A DNA stretch of 58,515 bases from CAYYMD01 sp964480425 (lineage in GTDB: Bacteria; Planctomycetota; Phycisphaerae; SM23-33): the NCBI GenBank assembly GCA_964480425.1, contig CAYZPY010000001.1, positions 1 through 58,515 on the forward strand, given 5' to 3'. This document shows, piece after piece, positions 36,051-44,962 of the stretch; positions within the stretch are counted from its first letter, which is position 1, and each line of letters opens with the position of its first letter. The notes beneath the pieces are model-generated. The model had not been told where the DNA came from, did not search any database, and saw only the letters and a list, made by a program, of their open reading frames with translations. The position numbers and the translations under genes are program-made.

Positions 36051-37067
36051 TTATTGTGGTATTTTAGCGCCGGGTCGTGCGGCATGATTTTTTCGTCGTG
36101 CAGGCCTCAGCAGCACGCCCCAGCCCAGCAATCCGGCGGCCGCGTCGGTGGTTATCAGCATCAGGCGCAGCATGATCACCAGCATCGCGCTGTTTGCGGC
36201 GCCGATTACGTCCGTAAGCAGGATGATGTAGATGCTTTCCTGCACGCCTATCCCGGCCGGGGCGAAGAACGCCGCCACGCCCGCCACGGCGGCAAGGACC
36301 GTTGCCCCTGCCACCGGAAGCACGTCGCCCGCCGGCACGTCGGTAAGGGCGCAGGCGACCATCCACGTGGTGAAACACGCCGCGGCGTATCGCAGGGCGA
36401 CGTAACCCGCCCCGGCAAGGTACCAGCGCGGGTCGGGACGGATCGCCAAAGGCCTGCGCCGCAAACGCAGCAGAATCCAGTCGAGCACCCTGATGAACAC
36501 CGCCGGATGCAGAAACGCCACGCCGGCGACGATGACGGCGGCGGATAACAACCACCGAAGGGTCGAAAACTCCATTACCTCATGGAGGACCAGCAAAGGC
36601 AGCGCCAGTATCACGCCCAGGGCCACCGATATCGCGGTGGTCAGCACCGACAGCACCATCGCCACCGCCAGGCGTACGCCGTGGCGCACCAGCAGGACCG
36701 TCATGCCCACGCTGGCGCTGAACTTGACCGGAAGGTACCGCGCCAAAGAAGCGGTCCACGTAATGCCAGCCACCTGCCGCAGCGTCAGCCGCTGGTCGAA
36801 CGCCGTGATCATCGCCCTGTTGGCCTGGACGGTGAACAGGCGGTTGGCAAGCACGCCTGCTGCGGCGGCGGCAAGGTAAATGTAATCGATGCTGACGGTC
36901 GCCCAGCGGATATCGGCGAACCTCTTGTATATTTCCCTGCCCACGAAGTACACGATCACCGCGGTCAGCGCCAGGTTAATCGCGCCGAGGGCGAATCGTC
37001 TTTTTGCAGGCCTTGCGAGGTTGAACCGGCCTGGTGATTCGTTGTTGTCGTTTGTAGCGGGCGGCAT
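36051..37067 (-). CDS. Flippase-like integral membrane protein, LPG-synthase TM family (copy 1)
   Basis: 338 residues with about eight hydrophobic helices. It matches the UPF0104/lysylphosphatidylglycerol synthetase transmembrane domain family: WTASLARYLPVKFSASVG (ARYxP motif) and FFAPAGIGVQESIYIILL (PxGxGxxE motif). Members are proposed to move lipid-linked intermediates or synthesise modified lipids; without an attached transferase domain a flippase-type role in the glycan cluster is likely. It ends 16 bases from the sulfotransferase stop (convergent). A second member of the family is at 41415-42527. Confidence 0.8.
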   Translation of the reverse strand: MPPATNDNNESPGRFNLARPAKRRFALGAINLALTAVIVYFVGREIYKRFADIRWATVSIDYIYLAAAAAGVLANRLFTVQANRAMITAFDQRLTLRQVAGITWTASLARYLPVKFSASVGMTVLLVRHGVRLAVAMVLSVLTTAISVALGVILALPLLVLHEVMEFSTLRWLLSAAVIVAGVAFLHPAVFIRVLDWILLRLRRRPLAIRPDPRWYLAGAGYVALRYAAACFTTWMVACALTDVPAGDVLPVAGATVLAAVAGVAAFFAPAGIGVQESIYIILLTDVIGAANSAMLVIMLRLMLITTDAAAGLLGWGVLLRPARRKNHAARPGAKIPQ

Positions 37068-37177
37068 ATTTGTTTCTGCGTGCGAGTACGGGAAATTATA
37101 AGTTCCCTCGCCGGCGCGCCCAAGGCGATAAAAGTCCGGGCGCTATTGCGTTGTCCGCCGGCAAACTGCGCCGGCGG

Positions 37178-37831
37178 TCAGGATATGCGGATTTTCGCGA
37201 CCTGGGGCGGGGGGGCATTGTAGAGTTGGGGGAACCGCCGCCGCACTTTGCGTTTCAGTTCATCGGTCACCTTCAGGTCGAGGACCAGGACGTGTGAGAT
37301 TTGCGGGCATCGCCGGAACAGTTCGGCCCCAAACGGCAAGAACCGCGTTTCGCCGTGGACCGGGCCGTAGAATCGCAGCTCGGCGACGCTGTAGAGTCGC
37401 ACGTGCTCGGGTCGGTCCGACCAGGTTCGCATGCCCAAGAGTTTATTGATGCAGTCCCACGGCGAATGGCGGTTGGGCGTGATGGTTACTATCCGCCCGC
37501 CGCACCTGGTGATGCGGATCCATTCCGCCAGGGCCGGTCGTGTCGTGTGCTCCAGCACCGCGCACGCCCAGACCGCGTCGAAGGTGTCGTCAACGAAGGG
37601 CGTCCGGGCGCAGTGCGCCGCCACACGCGTTCCGGAAAGGTTCGCCAGCGCCTCTTTGCGAATGTCCAGCGAGATTACCCCGTTAGTCCCGCGGTTAAGG
37701 TGGCTATGGAACAGTCCCTTCCCGCAGCCGCAATCCAGTATTCGCCCGCGCAACTGCCCCGCCAGCGATACGCGCAGTTTCGAGTCGAAAGATTGCATGA
37801 TTTCATCTCTGTGGACGATAATTTTCGTCAT
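37178..37831 (-). CDS. Class I SAM-dependent methyltransferase
   Basis: 217 residues from the ATG at 37831 (GGTGAG upstream; an in-frame upstream ATG at 37882 has no such site). ILDCGCGKGLFHSHLNRG is SAM motif I, VISLDIRKEALANL motif II, and DAVWACAVLEHTTRPALAEW with GGRIVTITPN motifs III-IV of the methyltransferase-11 group. The C-terminal part is basic. A sugar or lipid-linked glycan is the likely target from its setting between two membrane glycan proteins. The first half of the fusion protein at 39696-41411 is a related enzyme. Confidence 0.82.
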   Translation of the reverse strand: MTKIIVHRDEIMQSFDSKLRVSLAGQLRGRILDCGCGKGLFHSHLNRGTNGVISLDIRKEALANLSGTRVAAHCARTPFVDDTFDAVWACAVLEHTTRPALAEWIRITRCGGRIVTITPNRHSPWDCINKLLGMRTWSDRPEHVRLYSVAELRFYGPVHGETRFLPFGAELFRRCPQISHVLVLDLKVTDELKRKVRRRFPQLYNAPPPQVAKIRIS

Positions 37832-37918
37832 CGTCGGCTCACCAGGCGCGACGGCGTTCCACGCCGCGGTGTAATAAAGCAACGGCCAAAAAGTCGGCGG
37901 CCCGCCTTGCCGCTTCCG

Positions 37919-39643
37919 CTAATGCCCGGCGGTGTTTTCGACGCCCGGCACGCTCCTGACCTGCACGGGTGCGGATGTATCCAGTTCGATGCGCACGAGA
38001 TTGTCGTTTTTCAGTTCGTAAAGTTCGAAATAAGGCCCGGGGGGCGGGACCTTTCGGCCGGTCAACATCTCGTGCAGACGCCTCGAGCGAAAGTGCCACA
38101 GGCGCCACGGCACCACCGGGGGACGGTAAACGTAATATTTTACGGAGTTGTCCCTCAGCCACAATCGCAGTTTGGTTCTGTGCGGCTGGTCGGAGATGTT
38201 TTTCGGCACGACGCGCACGGTGCGGTTTGTGAGTAAGTTCAGCGCGCGGAGGGCGAAGGAATTCGCCTTTCTTGTGCCGAGGTTCACGTAGTTGTATCCC
38301 ACGGCGACTTCGTCGTCGCCTACCGCGGCGCTGCGAAGCACTTTGGCCGCCCTGACCAGCGAGTCGCATTGCCCGGCGTGATACGCCCCGTAGAAGTCGC
38401 CCCGTCGGATGACCCACGCGCTTATGCCCCAAAGGGGCAGGTTGCACAACACGATGCTCGCCACAAACGCCCCCGCCAATCCGCGCCAGGTCATCGTCCA
38501 CCATCGGCGTGGTATGACCGCCCCTACCGAGGCGGCGCCCCTTGTCACACCCAGTATCCACAGCGGAGCTATAGGCGCAAGGTACCGGGTGTTCGCCCGC
38601 ATCCAGATGAAAAAAAGGATCACCAGGTAAACCAGCGCGCCCGCCCACATCCAGTTTAATTTTCTGACCCGGCAAAGCGCGTCAACGGCGAACATCGCGG
38701 TGACCAGCCAGCCCAGCGCGCAGGCGACGAACGCCGACACGGGCAGGTGATTTGTCATCTGTGCAGGCGGCCAGAAAAAATGCCCCAGCCAGTCTCCCGA
38801 TCGCGCCAGTCGGCGTTTGAATTTGCACATTTCCTGCTCGCTGTCGGGCACGACCCTTTTTTTAATGTTCTTGGGTCTGCTGTAGGTGGTCTCGATGGAT
38901 GTTAACTTGTCGATTTTAAGACGGGTCTCGGTACGTGCGAGCCCGGCCAGCGCGTTGTTTTTAACCACGGTGCGCAGTGCGAAGAACGACACCAGCATTG
39001 TGGCGGCGGTAAGCAGTGCCGCCAGCCACTGCCTGTCGAGACGGGGGGTAATACGCCCTGCCAGCAGCGCGGCGACAACCAGCGGGCCGAATATTATCCC
39101 CGCCCACCTGATGGCGGGCAGCGCCGCCGCCAGCAGGATAATCGCACCCATGCGCAGGGGGGACCGCTCGCCCTGGGCGAACTGTACGCCCAGCAGGAGG
39201 CACCCGGCCATTATCAGCGAGAAGAACGCGTCGCTGTACGGCTTGTTGGAGAGATAAAAGCAGTTATAAAGCAGGGCGGACAGGAGCACCAGTCCGAACG
39301 CTTTTTGGGGCGATACAAACCGGCACAGGATGCGATGCCACAGGGTCAACGCGCCCGTCATGCATGCCAGCGGCACGGCGTTGAGAAACGCAAAGGACGG
39401 GCTGATTCGCATCAGGCCCGCCAGCATAAAAGGCCAAAGCGGCGCGGCGGGCACGACAGGAAGGTTGTTGAAGGTGTATCCCCGGCCCTGGAAGATGTTT
39501 CTGGCCAGGGACAGGTAGAAGGTGCTGTCGCTGGCGGGTATCCACTGCCCGGTCCACAGCGGGGCGTAAAGGACCGCCGCCGACGCCGCAGTGATGAGTG
39601 TCCAGCGGGCTGTGGGGCGACTGTGGGTTTTTATCGGTTCCAT
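37919..39643 (-). CDS. GT39-like polytopic membrane glycosyltransferase (copy 2)
   Basis: 574 residues with about ten helices. SDSTFYLSLARNIFQGRGY near residue 37 matches the acidic first-loop motif of copy 1 (TPDSALYMTLARSLAEGKGY), and the soluble C-terminal region (VAVGYNYVNLGTRKANSFALR) occupies the same place. The pair are therefore paralogues. A lipid-linked sugar donor and action at the outer face of the inner membrane are expected. Residues about 235-280 carry a charged loop (RPKNIKKRVVPDSEQEMCKFKRR). It lies between the two methyltransferase genes in the same orientation. Confidence 0.78.
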   Translation of the reverse strand: MEPIKTHSRPTARWTLITAASAAVLYAPLWTGQWIPASDSTFYLSLARNIFQGRGYTFNNLPVVPAAPLWPFMLAGLMRISPSFAFLNAVPLACMTGALTLWHRILCRFVSPQKAFGLVLLSALLYNCFYLSNKPYSDAFFSLIMAGCLLLGVQFAQGERSPLRMGAIILLAAALPAIRWAGIIFGPLVVAALLAGRITPRLDRQWLAALLTAATMLVSFFALRTVVKNNALAGLARTETRLKIDKLTSIETTYSRPKNIKKRVVPDSEQEMCKFKRRLARSGDWLGHFFWPPAQMTNHLPVSAFVACALGWLVTAMFAVDALCRVRKLNWMWAGALVYLVILFFIWMRANTRYLAPIAPLWILGVTRGAASVGAVIPRRWWTMTWRGLAGAFVASIVLCNLPLWGISAWVIRRGDFYGAYHAGQCDSLVRAAKVLRSAAVGDDEVAVGYNYVNLGTRKANSFALRALNLLTNRTVRVVPKNISDQPHRTKLRLWLRDNSVKYYVYRPPVVPWRLWHFRSRRLHEMLTGRKVPPPGPYFELYELKNDNLVRIELDTSAPVQVRSVPGVENTAGH

Positions 39644-39695
39644 TGTCTGATTCTTTTTTGTCCGCGGCGCGATGGTGAAATATTTCGCACGCGCC

Positions 39696-41411
39696 TCACA
39701 GGGGCGATTTGCCCTGGGCGACGCGGATTATGGTGTTATACATGAATTCCATTACGTCCTGACTGTCGTTGAGCAGTTTCCGGCGTCTGCGCGTCCACAG
39801 GTCCGCCGAGCGGGGGTCTTGTAGAATTCGCTCTGCCCGGACTACGCCTTCGCTGAGCGAATCCAGGTTGACCACCAGTGAGTAATCGCGCTGGAGTGCG
39901 TAAATGTACCCGGTCTTGAGCTTGTTGCAGTATACCGAGGGCACGCCGAGGGCGGCGGCCTCGGCGGCCATGCTGCCCCCGTCGCCGATGTAGAGGCGCG
40001 CCCCGGCCAGTATGTCGTGCATGTGGTGGGGCGCTATATTGCATTTGTATTTGTCCAGGGGCGCGCTGAGCGGCAATTCGGACGTTATAAGCACCCTCGC
40101 ATATTTCGAGAGACGATTAACCACCTCGACGATTTGTCCTTTTGTGGGTCCTGACAGTCCGATGTCGTGCCCCGCCTGCCAGGCGACCAGTCGGAAAATT
40201 ATATACGGCTTGTCCTGGCCAAGCCCGTACCTGACCGGTATGCCCGGGTCCGGTTTGAAATATTTCGGCGACAGGTATGACAGGTGCGGCGTGCCGCGGT
40301 ACCTGATATGTCCCGGGTCGTGGTTCCTTAAGTATCCCGAGCCCGTGCATATGTAATCGGCGAACCGCGGTCCGATTTCCATCTCGAACTTGGCGTGTTC
40401 GGTGTCCTGAAACACAATAGAGGACGTACCCAGTATCCTTGCGATGGGCGAAAACCACAACCCCGTGCGATCAACCATGACGTGAGGTCTGAATCGTCTT
40501 GCCACGATCAGCAGTCTTATCGCCCGGAACGACAGCTCCAGACCCAAGGCCATCAGCCCGGGGCGCTGGTGTGAGAGGCACACGTTTGGAATATCGTATT
40601 GTTCCAGCAGTTCGAGAGTGATGTCCTTTTTTCGCGAGGTCACCAGCACGCGATGCCCGGCCTGTTCGAGTCGCTTTATGCAGTTTTTGAAGAAGTGAAC
40701 TTGTGCCGGGTGCGTAACGTCGAACATTATCCTCAGCCCGCCCGCCCCGCTCGCCGTTGCCCGCGTGGCGAAGGGCTTTCCCGACGCGGCGCGCACCGTC
40801 GCCGGTCTGGGTCTGGCCTGAACCACCAGCCAGGGGAAAGGACAGGACACTTCCCGGACGTCGGCGTATCGGCTTACGAATCTGACGAATGAGCGCTTGG
40901 ACCAGTGCTGCACGTGTCCGGGCGTGTTGCCCGCATCGCTGAGGTGCATCCCCCGCAGCATGTTGCAGATTCGCCATATCGGCTCGCGGGGGACGCTCAG
41001 GATAATACGCTCCCTGGCCACGCGGCAGAGTTCGCGCATGCCCGCCTCGGGGTCGTCGAGGTGTTCGAGCACCTGCGAGCAGACTGCGGTGTCGAACGAA
41101 TCGTCGCCGAAGGGCAAATCGTAAATCGAGCCCTCGACCGCCCTGACGTGCGGGGAGCATTTTTTGAGTCTTGGCAGGCACTGGGGGTTGATTTCCAGGG
41201 CGGTTACGCCGCGCCTGAGGGTCCGGGGCGAAAAGAACCGGTAATGGTCGCCCTCGGCGGCGCCCACGTCGAGAATCTCCCCGGTGGCGCGGTCCAGCAT
41301 GCGCTGGAATCTCTTAAAGAACCTCCGCAGCAGCAGACGCTCCAGCGGATGGGTGGTGGCGTACTTGCTTTCTATCATCTCGACGGATTGCTGTTTGGTT
41401 TGGCTTGTCAT
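39696..41411 (-). CDS. Methyltransferase-DUF354 glycosyltransferase-like fusion protein
   Basis: 571 residues. About 1-205 is a SAM methyltransferase (ILDVGAAEGDHYRFFS, FDTAVCSQVLEHLDDPEAGM, ERIILSVPREPIW). After an Ala/Thr-rich linker, about 225-571 is a DUF354 domain beginning IMFDVTHPAQVHFFKNCI, with GDGGSMAAEAAALGVPSVY as the likely nucleotide-sugar-binding end. DUF354 proteins have a GT-B-like fold and sit in surface-polysaccharide loci, some near WbpG-type amidotransferases. Joining the two suggests sequential addition and methylation of one sugar, or methylation of a transferred group. The frame is continuous. The gene starts 3 bases after the stop of the flippase-like gene. Confidence 0.82.
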   Translation of the reverse strand: MTSQTKQQSVEMIESKYATTHPLERLLLRRFFKRFQRMLDRATGEILDVGAAEGDHYRFFSPRTLRRGVTALEINPQCLPRLKKCSPHVRAVEGSIYDLPFGDDSFDTAVCSQVLEHLDDPEAGMRELCRVARERIILSVPREPIWRICNMLRGMHLSDAGNTPGHVQHWSKRSFVRFVSRYADVREVSCPFPWLVVQARPRPATVRAASGKPFATRATASGAGGLRIMFDVTHPAQVHFFKNCIKRLEQAGHRVLVTSRKKDITLELLEQYDIPNVCLSHQRPGLMALGLELSFRAIRLLIVARRFRPHVMVDRTGLWFSPIARILGTSSIVFQDTEHAKFEMEIGPRFADYICTGSGYLRNHDPGHIRYRGTPHLSYLSPKYFKPDPGIPVRYGLGQDKPYIIFRLVAWQAGHDIGLSGPTKGQIVEVVNRLSKYARVLITSELPLSAPLDKYKCNIAPHHMHDILAGARLYIGDGGSMAAEAAALGVPSVYCNKLKTGYIYALQRDYSLVVNLDSLSEGVVRAERILQDPRSADLWTRRRRKLLNDSQDVMEFMYNTIIRVAQGKSPL

Positions 41412-41414
41412 TTT

Positions 41415-42527
41415 TTATTCGGCCCGCGCCGCGCCGGGCGCGCCGGCGCGACGTGCGGGCTTTTTTATCCTCGCCGCCACCAGCAGTATCGCTCCGACTA
41501 CGGCCAGGAGTATGTCCGCCGTTGTCCTGAACAGTCTCATGCCCACCGCAAGCATGGCGGCGTGCACGCCGACCATCGGGGTGAACAGCGCCAGTATGGC
41601 GAACTCCTGTATACCAATGCCGGCCGGTATGAACAAGACCATGAATCCCAGCGTGTTTCCAAGCGCAAGCGCCGAGACGCAGGTCGCAAGCAGCCGGGGG
41701 GATATTTCGCCCAGCGATCGCGCCATCAGCCATACCCCCGCGCCCATCAGGACGAACTGCACCAGCAGCGCCGCGGCGGGCGCGATGTAATTGCGGAACC
41801 CCGGCAGGGTCTGGATGGGCGCCATTCCCAGTCGCTTAAGGGCGAAGTTCATCATCGCCGAGAATATCCGCGGATGGAGGCACGCCAGTGCGATAATCAT
41901 CAGCGCCGGGCACCACGCCCACGCCAGCGGCAGCCGGCGCGCGTATGGACCCCACAGCATCAGCGGAAAGCCCGTCAGCAGCCCCACCACGATGTAAAGC
42001 CCGTCGGTGATTATTATGCTGCCAAGCGCGCTTTTGGAGTCCACCCCGTGCGTCCTGAGGTAATACACCATTCCCAGCGGGCTGGCGACCTTGCCCGGCA
42101 CGTATTTGCCCAGCTGTGCCACCATTATTCCCCCCGCCAGTGCTCCCCAGGGCAGATCCCTGCATAGTCGCCTGAGCATCAGAATGTACGCCAGGGGAAG
42201 GATGCTCCACGCCGCCACAACGCACCCCAGCGACGCCAGCAGATACGGGATGCTCACCTCGAGGCGTTCCCAAGATATCCGCCCCAACTGGTCCGCCAGC
42301 GCCCTTGCCACGAAATACGCCACCACGGCGAAGACGGCGATCTTCAGCATTATTATTGCGATTCTGGCGGGCCAGGAGCGTTTCTTTTTGACCTCGGCGC
42401 CCGCCGGGTGCGTCTGACCCTGCGGGAGCGTGTGTTTGCGTTCGTCGCGGTCCGGCTGATTGGCGTTTGTCTGCATGATAAGCACTTGCGGCGCGTGTCG
42501 GGGCGGCGGGCTGGATTCATTCGACAT
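41415..42527 (-). CDS. Flippase-like integral membrane protein, LPG-synthase TM family (copy 2)
   Basis: 370 residues. A cytoplasmic lead of about 50 residues is followed by eight or so helices, with LGKYVPGKVASPLGM and LFIPAGIGIQEFAILALF corresponding to the two family motifs seen in copy 1 at 36051-37067. Its ATG overlaps the end of the GT2 gene by 11 bases. The role is probably movement of a lipid-linked sugar or glycan made by the GT2 enzyme. The C-terminus is Arg/Ala-rich (IKKPARRAGAPGAARAE). Confidence 0.8.
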   Translation of the reverse strand: MSNESSPPPRHAPQVLIMQTNANQPDRDERKHTLPQGQTHPAGAEVKKKRSWPARIAIIMLKIAVFAVVAYFVARALADQLGRISWERLEVSIPYLLASLGCVVAAWSILPLAYILMLRRLCRDLPWGALAGGIMVAQLGKYVPGKVASPLGMVYYLRTHGVDSKSALGSIIITDGLYIVVGLLTGFPLMLWGPYARRLPLAWAWCPALMIIALACLHPRIFSAMMNFALKRLGMAPIQTLPGFRNYIAPAAALLVQFVLMGAGVWLMARSLGEISPRLLATCVSALALGNTLGFMVLFIPAGIGIQEFAILALFTPMVGVHAAMLAVGMRLFRTTADILLAVVGAILLVAARIKKPARRAGAPGAARAE

Positions 42528-43566
42528 TATCGCCGGGTGTTTTTTCGGCGCGGGATTTTACCGGGGCGTGTCCGGATTGCGGGCTGCCCAGCGAACTGCT
42601 CCTGAGAGTGCGGTCCAGACTGCGGTTGCTTTCCATGTCGAACCACATCGCGAACAGTGTGAACTGGATGAAACTTATGGTGCAGAACACCCACGCCAGG
42701 GCGTTGAGAGGCGGAATCTCCCCGGCGGATATCCAGATCCAGATCATTCGCACGAACAGCACAAAACCCAGCACGGTCAGCGTCATTCCGCACAGATAAA
42801 AGAACACCAGCGGGTGAAAATCGTGGACGACGTATTTGCGCCACATCCGCCGGCAGAAACTTTTGAATATCAACCACGTCATGCGGGGGACGACCGCGGC
42901 CAGGCGCATCTTGGAGACCTCCCCGACGTTGTAGATGGGCTTGAGCGGCACGTCCGCCACGCGGAAGTTATAAATGTTCAGGCGCACCAGCAGGTCGTTG
43001 GGGTATCCGTATCCGTGATACAGGTCGTCCAGGTCGATGGTCTCAAGCGCCTCGAGACTGATGGCGGTGAAGCCGGTCTGGGAATCGGCAATGTGCCAGT
43101 ATCCGCTGGCTATCTTGGTGAGCATGGACAGGAAGGCGTTGCCCAGGTAGCGTTTTGTGGGGATCAGTTCCCACGCCTTGCGGTAGTAGAGGCGATTTGC
43201 CTTTGCGTAGTCTGCCTGCCCCTTTGCCACCGGCGCGACGATGAACCTCAACTGCCTGGGGTCCATCTGCCCGTCTCCGGCCATCACAGCGGCGACTTCG
43301 ATGCGGCGACTTATCGCCTCCCGGTATCCGGTGCGGACGGCGGCGCCGACACCTTGGTTCTTCTCGTGGCGGATCAGCAACATCCTGTCGGCGGCGCTAT
43401 TGTCCCGGATGTGCCGCTCGACGACGTCGGCGGTCTGGTCCGTGCTGGCGTCGTCAACCACGATAACCGCGTCCACGAAGCGGGGCATGCTCTCCAGAAC
43501 GCCGGGGACCTGGTCCTGTTCGTTGTGGCACGGGACGACGACGGCTATTGTTTTGCCTTCATACAT
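42517..43566 (-). CDS. GT2 family glycosyltransferase (polyprenyl-phosphate type)
   Basis: 349 residues. The GT2 core at the N-terminus has VVVPCHNEQDQVPGVLES, VIVVDDASTDQTADVVE, and AVMAGDGQMDPRQL as the DxD-like acidic site. Two hydrophobic helices follow near 265-290 and 300-320, an arrangement seen in dolichol/undecaprenyl-phosphate sugar synthases such as DPM1-like enzymes. It likely makes the lipid-linked monosaccharide donor that the GT39-like proteins use. It is the first gene of the minus-strand glycan run; the downstream flippase-like gene overlaps it. Confidence 0.88.
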   Translation of the reverse strand: MYEGKTIAVVVPCHNEQDQVPGVLESMPRFVDAVIVVDDASTDQTADVVERHIRDNSAADRMLLIRHEKNQGVGAAVRTGYREAISRRIEVAAVMAGDGQMDPRQLRFIVAPVAKGQADYAKANRLYYRKAWELIPTKRYLGNAFLSMLTKIASGYWHIADSQTGFTAISLEALETIDLDDLYHGYGYPNDLLVRLNIYNFRVADVPLKPIYNVGEVSKMRLAAVVPRMTWLIFKSFCRRMWRKYVVHDFHPLVFFYLCGMTLTVLGFVLFVRMIWIWISAGEIPPLNALAWVFCTISFIQFTLFAMWFDMESNRSLDRTLRSSSLGSPQSGHAPVKSRAEKTPGDNVE

Positions 43567-43776
43567 GGCTGACGCATTAAACGGATGAATTTGCCCTGAA
43601 TCGCTTAATAAAATCTCCGTCTCGGCAAGCGTGCGAATACTATCGCCGGGCGGGTGATTTTACAAGACGTAATCCCGCCTACGGCGCCGGGGGGGGCGAA
43701 TATTTGCATTGCCGGGCGAACGTTATTATCATTCCGGATCCCGGTCCGGCGGGACGGAGCGTAAATTCGGATTGGC

Positions 43777-44910
43777 ATGAAACCTTACCGTATTTGTACA
43801 AGGTGCGTCAGCGACACTTCCCTTCCGGGAATAAGGTTCGACCCGGCGGGCGTTTGTCAGTATTGCCGCGCGCACGACGAACTGGAAAAACGCTACCCGC
43901 TCGGCGCCGAGGGCGAGCGCCGCCTAAAAAGACTGGTGGAAAAAATAAAGCGCGCCGGGCGGAAAAAGCCCTACGACTGCATCGTGGGGGTAAGCGGCGG
44001 CAGGGACAGCACATATTCGCTCTACCGCGCGGTGCAGGTTGGCCTTAGGCCCCTGGCGGTCCACTTCGACAACGGGTGGGACATAGAACTGGCCGTGCGC
44101 AACATAAAGAACGCCTGCACCAGACTCAACGTGGACCTGTACACGCACGTGGCCGACTGGGAAGAGTTCAAGGACCTCCAGATCGCATTCCTGGAGGCGT
44201 CCGTTCCCGAGGCGGAGATACCCACGGACGTTGCGATTCACGGCGCGCTTCACCAGGCGGCGGCGCGCGAGGGCGTCAGGTACGTGGTAATCGGGCACTC
44301 ATTTAGAACCGAGGGCATCGCGCCCATCGAATGGACGTATATGGACGGAAGGTACATCCGCAGCATCCGTCGAAGGTTCGGCCGGAAAAAACAAAAAACC
44401 GTGCCGAATTTCACCATCGGGCAGTATTTGTATTACAACGTCATCAGGCGCATAAAGGCGGTTCCCATTCTGAATTACGGGCGCTACCGCCACGACGAGG
44501 TGATGAGACTGCTGGAGGACGAACTCGACTGGAAATATTACGGCGGGCACCATCACGAATCCTCATACACGCACTTCGTCCAGACCGCGCTGTTCGGGCC
44601 TAAGTTCGACATAGACAAGCGACGCCTGGAACTGTCGGCACTGGTGCGCTCCGGACAGCGCACGCGAGACGAGGCGCTTCAGGAACTGCGGACCCAGACG
44701 TACGAAGCCGACGAGGAACTCGTCCAGTACGTTCTGAACAAGCTGGGCCTGACGCGCGACCGGTGGGAGGAGATACTCTTGGCCCCGCCCAAGTCCTTCC
44801 ACGACTACCCCAGTTACTATCCCTTCATCCGGGCGTTTCGGCGCCCGCTGAAACTGGCATGCAAACTCGGACTGCTTTCGCCTATACTTTACTTCAAGTA
44901 CCTGGACTAA
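43777..44910 (+). CDS. N-acetyl sugar amidotransferase, WbpG family
   Basis: 377 residues. The N-terminus has two Cys pairs (Cys7, Cys10, Cys27, Cys30 in ICTRCV and GVCQYC) and a PP-loop ATPase motif SGGRDS at 73-78, followed by VHFDNGWDIELAVRNIK and VIGHSFRTEGIAP. This matches WbpG, which with HisH- and HisF-like partners converts an acetamido group on a sugar to an acetamidino group in lipopolysaccharide or O-antigen sugars. The HisF-like gene lies 53 bases downstream. Cytoplasmic. It is divergent from the GT2 gene. Confidence 0.9.
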   Translation: MKPYRICTRCVSDTSLPGIRFDPAGVCQYCRAHDELEKRYPLGAEGERRLKRLVEKIKRAGRKKPYDCIVGVSGGRDSTYSLYRAVQVGLRPLAVHFDNGWDIELAVRNIKNACTRLNVDLYTHVADWEEFKDLQIAFLEASVPEAEIPTDVAIHGALHQAAAREGVRYVVIGHSFRTEGIAPIEWTYMDGRYIRSIRRRFGRKKQKTVPNFTIGQYLYYNVIRRIKAVPILNYGRYRHDEVMRLLEDELDWKYYGGHHHESSYTHFVQTALFGPKFDIDKRRLELSALVRSGQRTRDEALQELRTQTYEADEELVQYVLNKLGLTRDRWEEILLAPPKSFHDYPSYYPFIRAFRRPLKLACKLGLLSPILYFKYLD

Positions 44911-44962
44911 GCGCGGCGATTTATTACGGCGCGCAAAGGTGCGACGGCCGCGATATCCGAAA

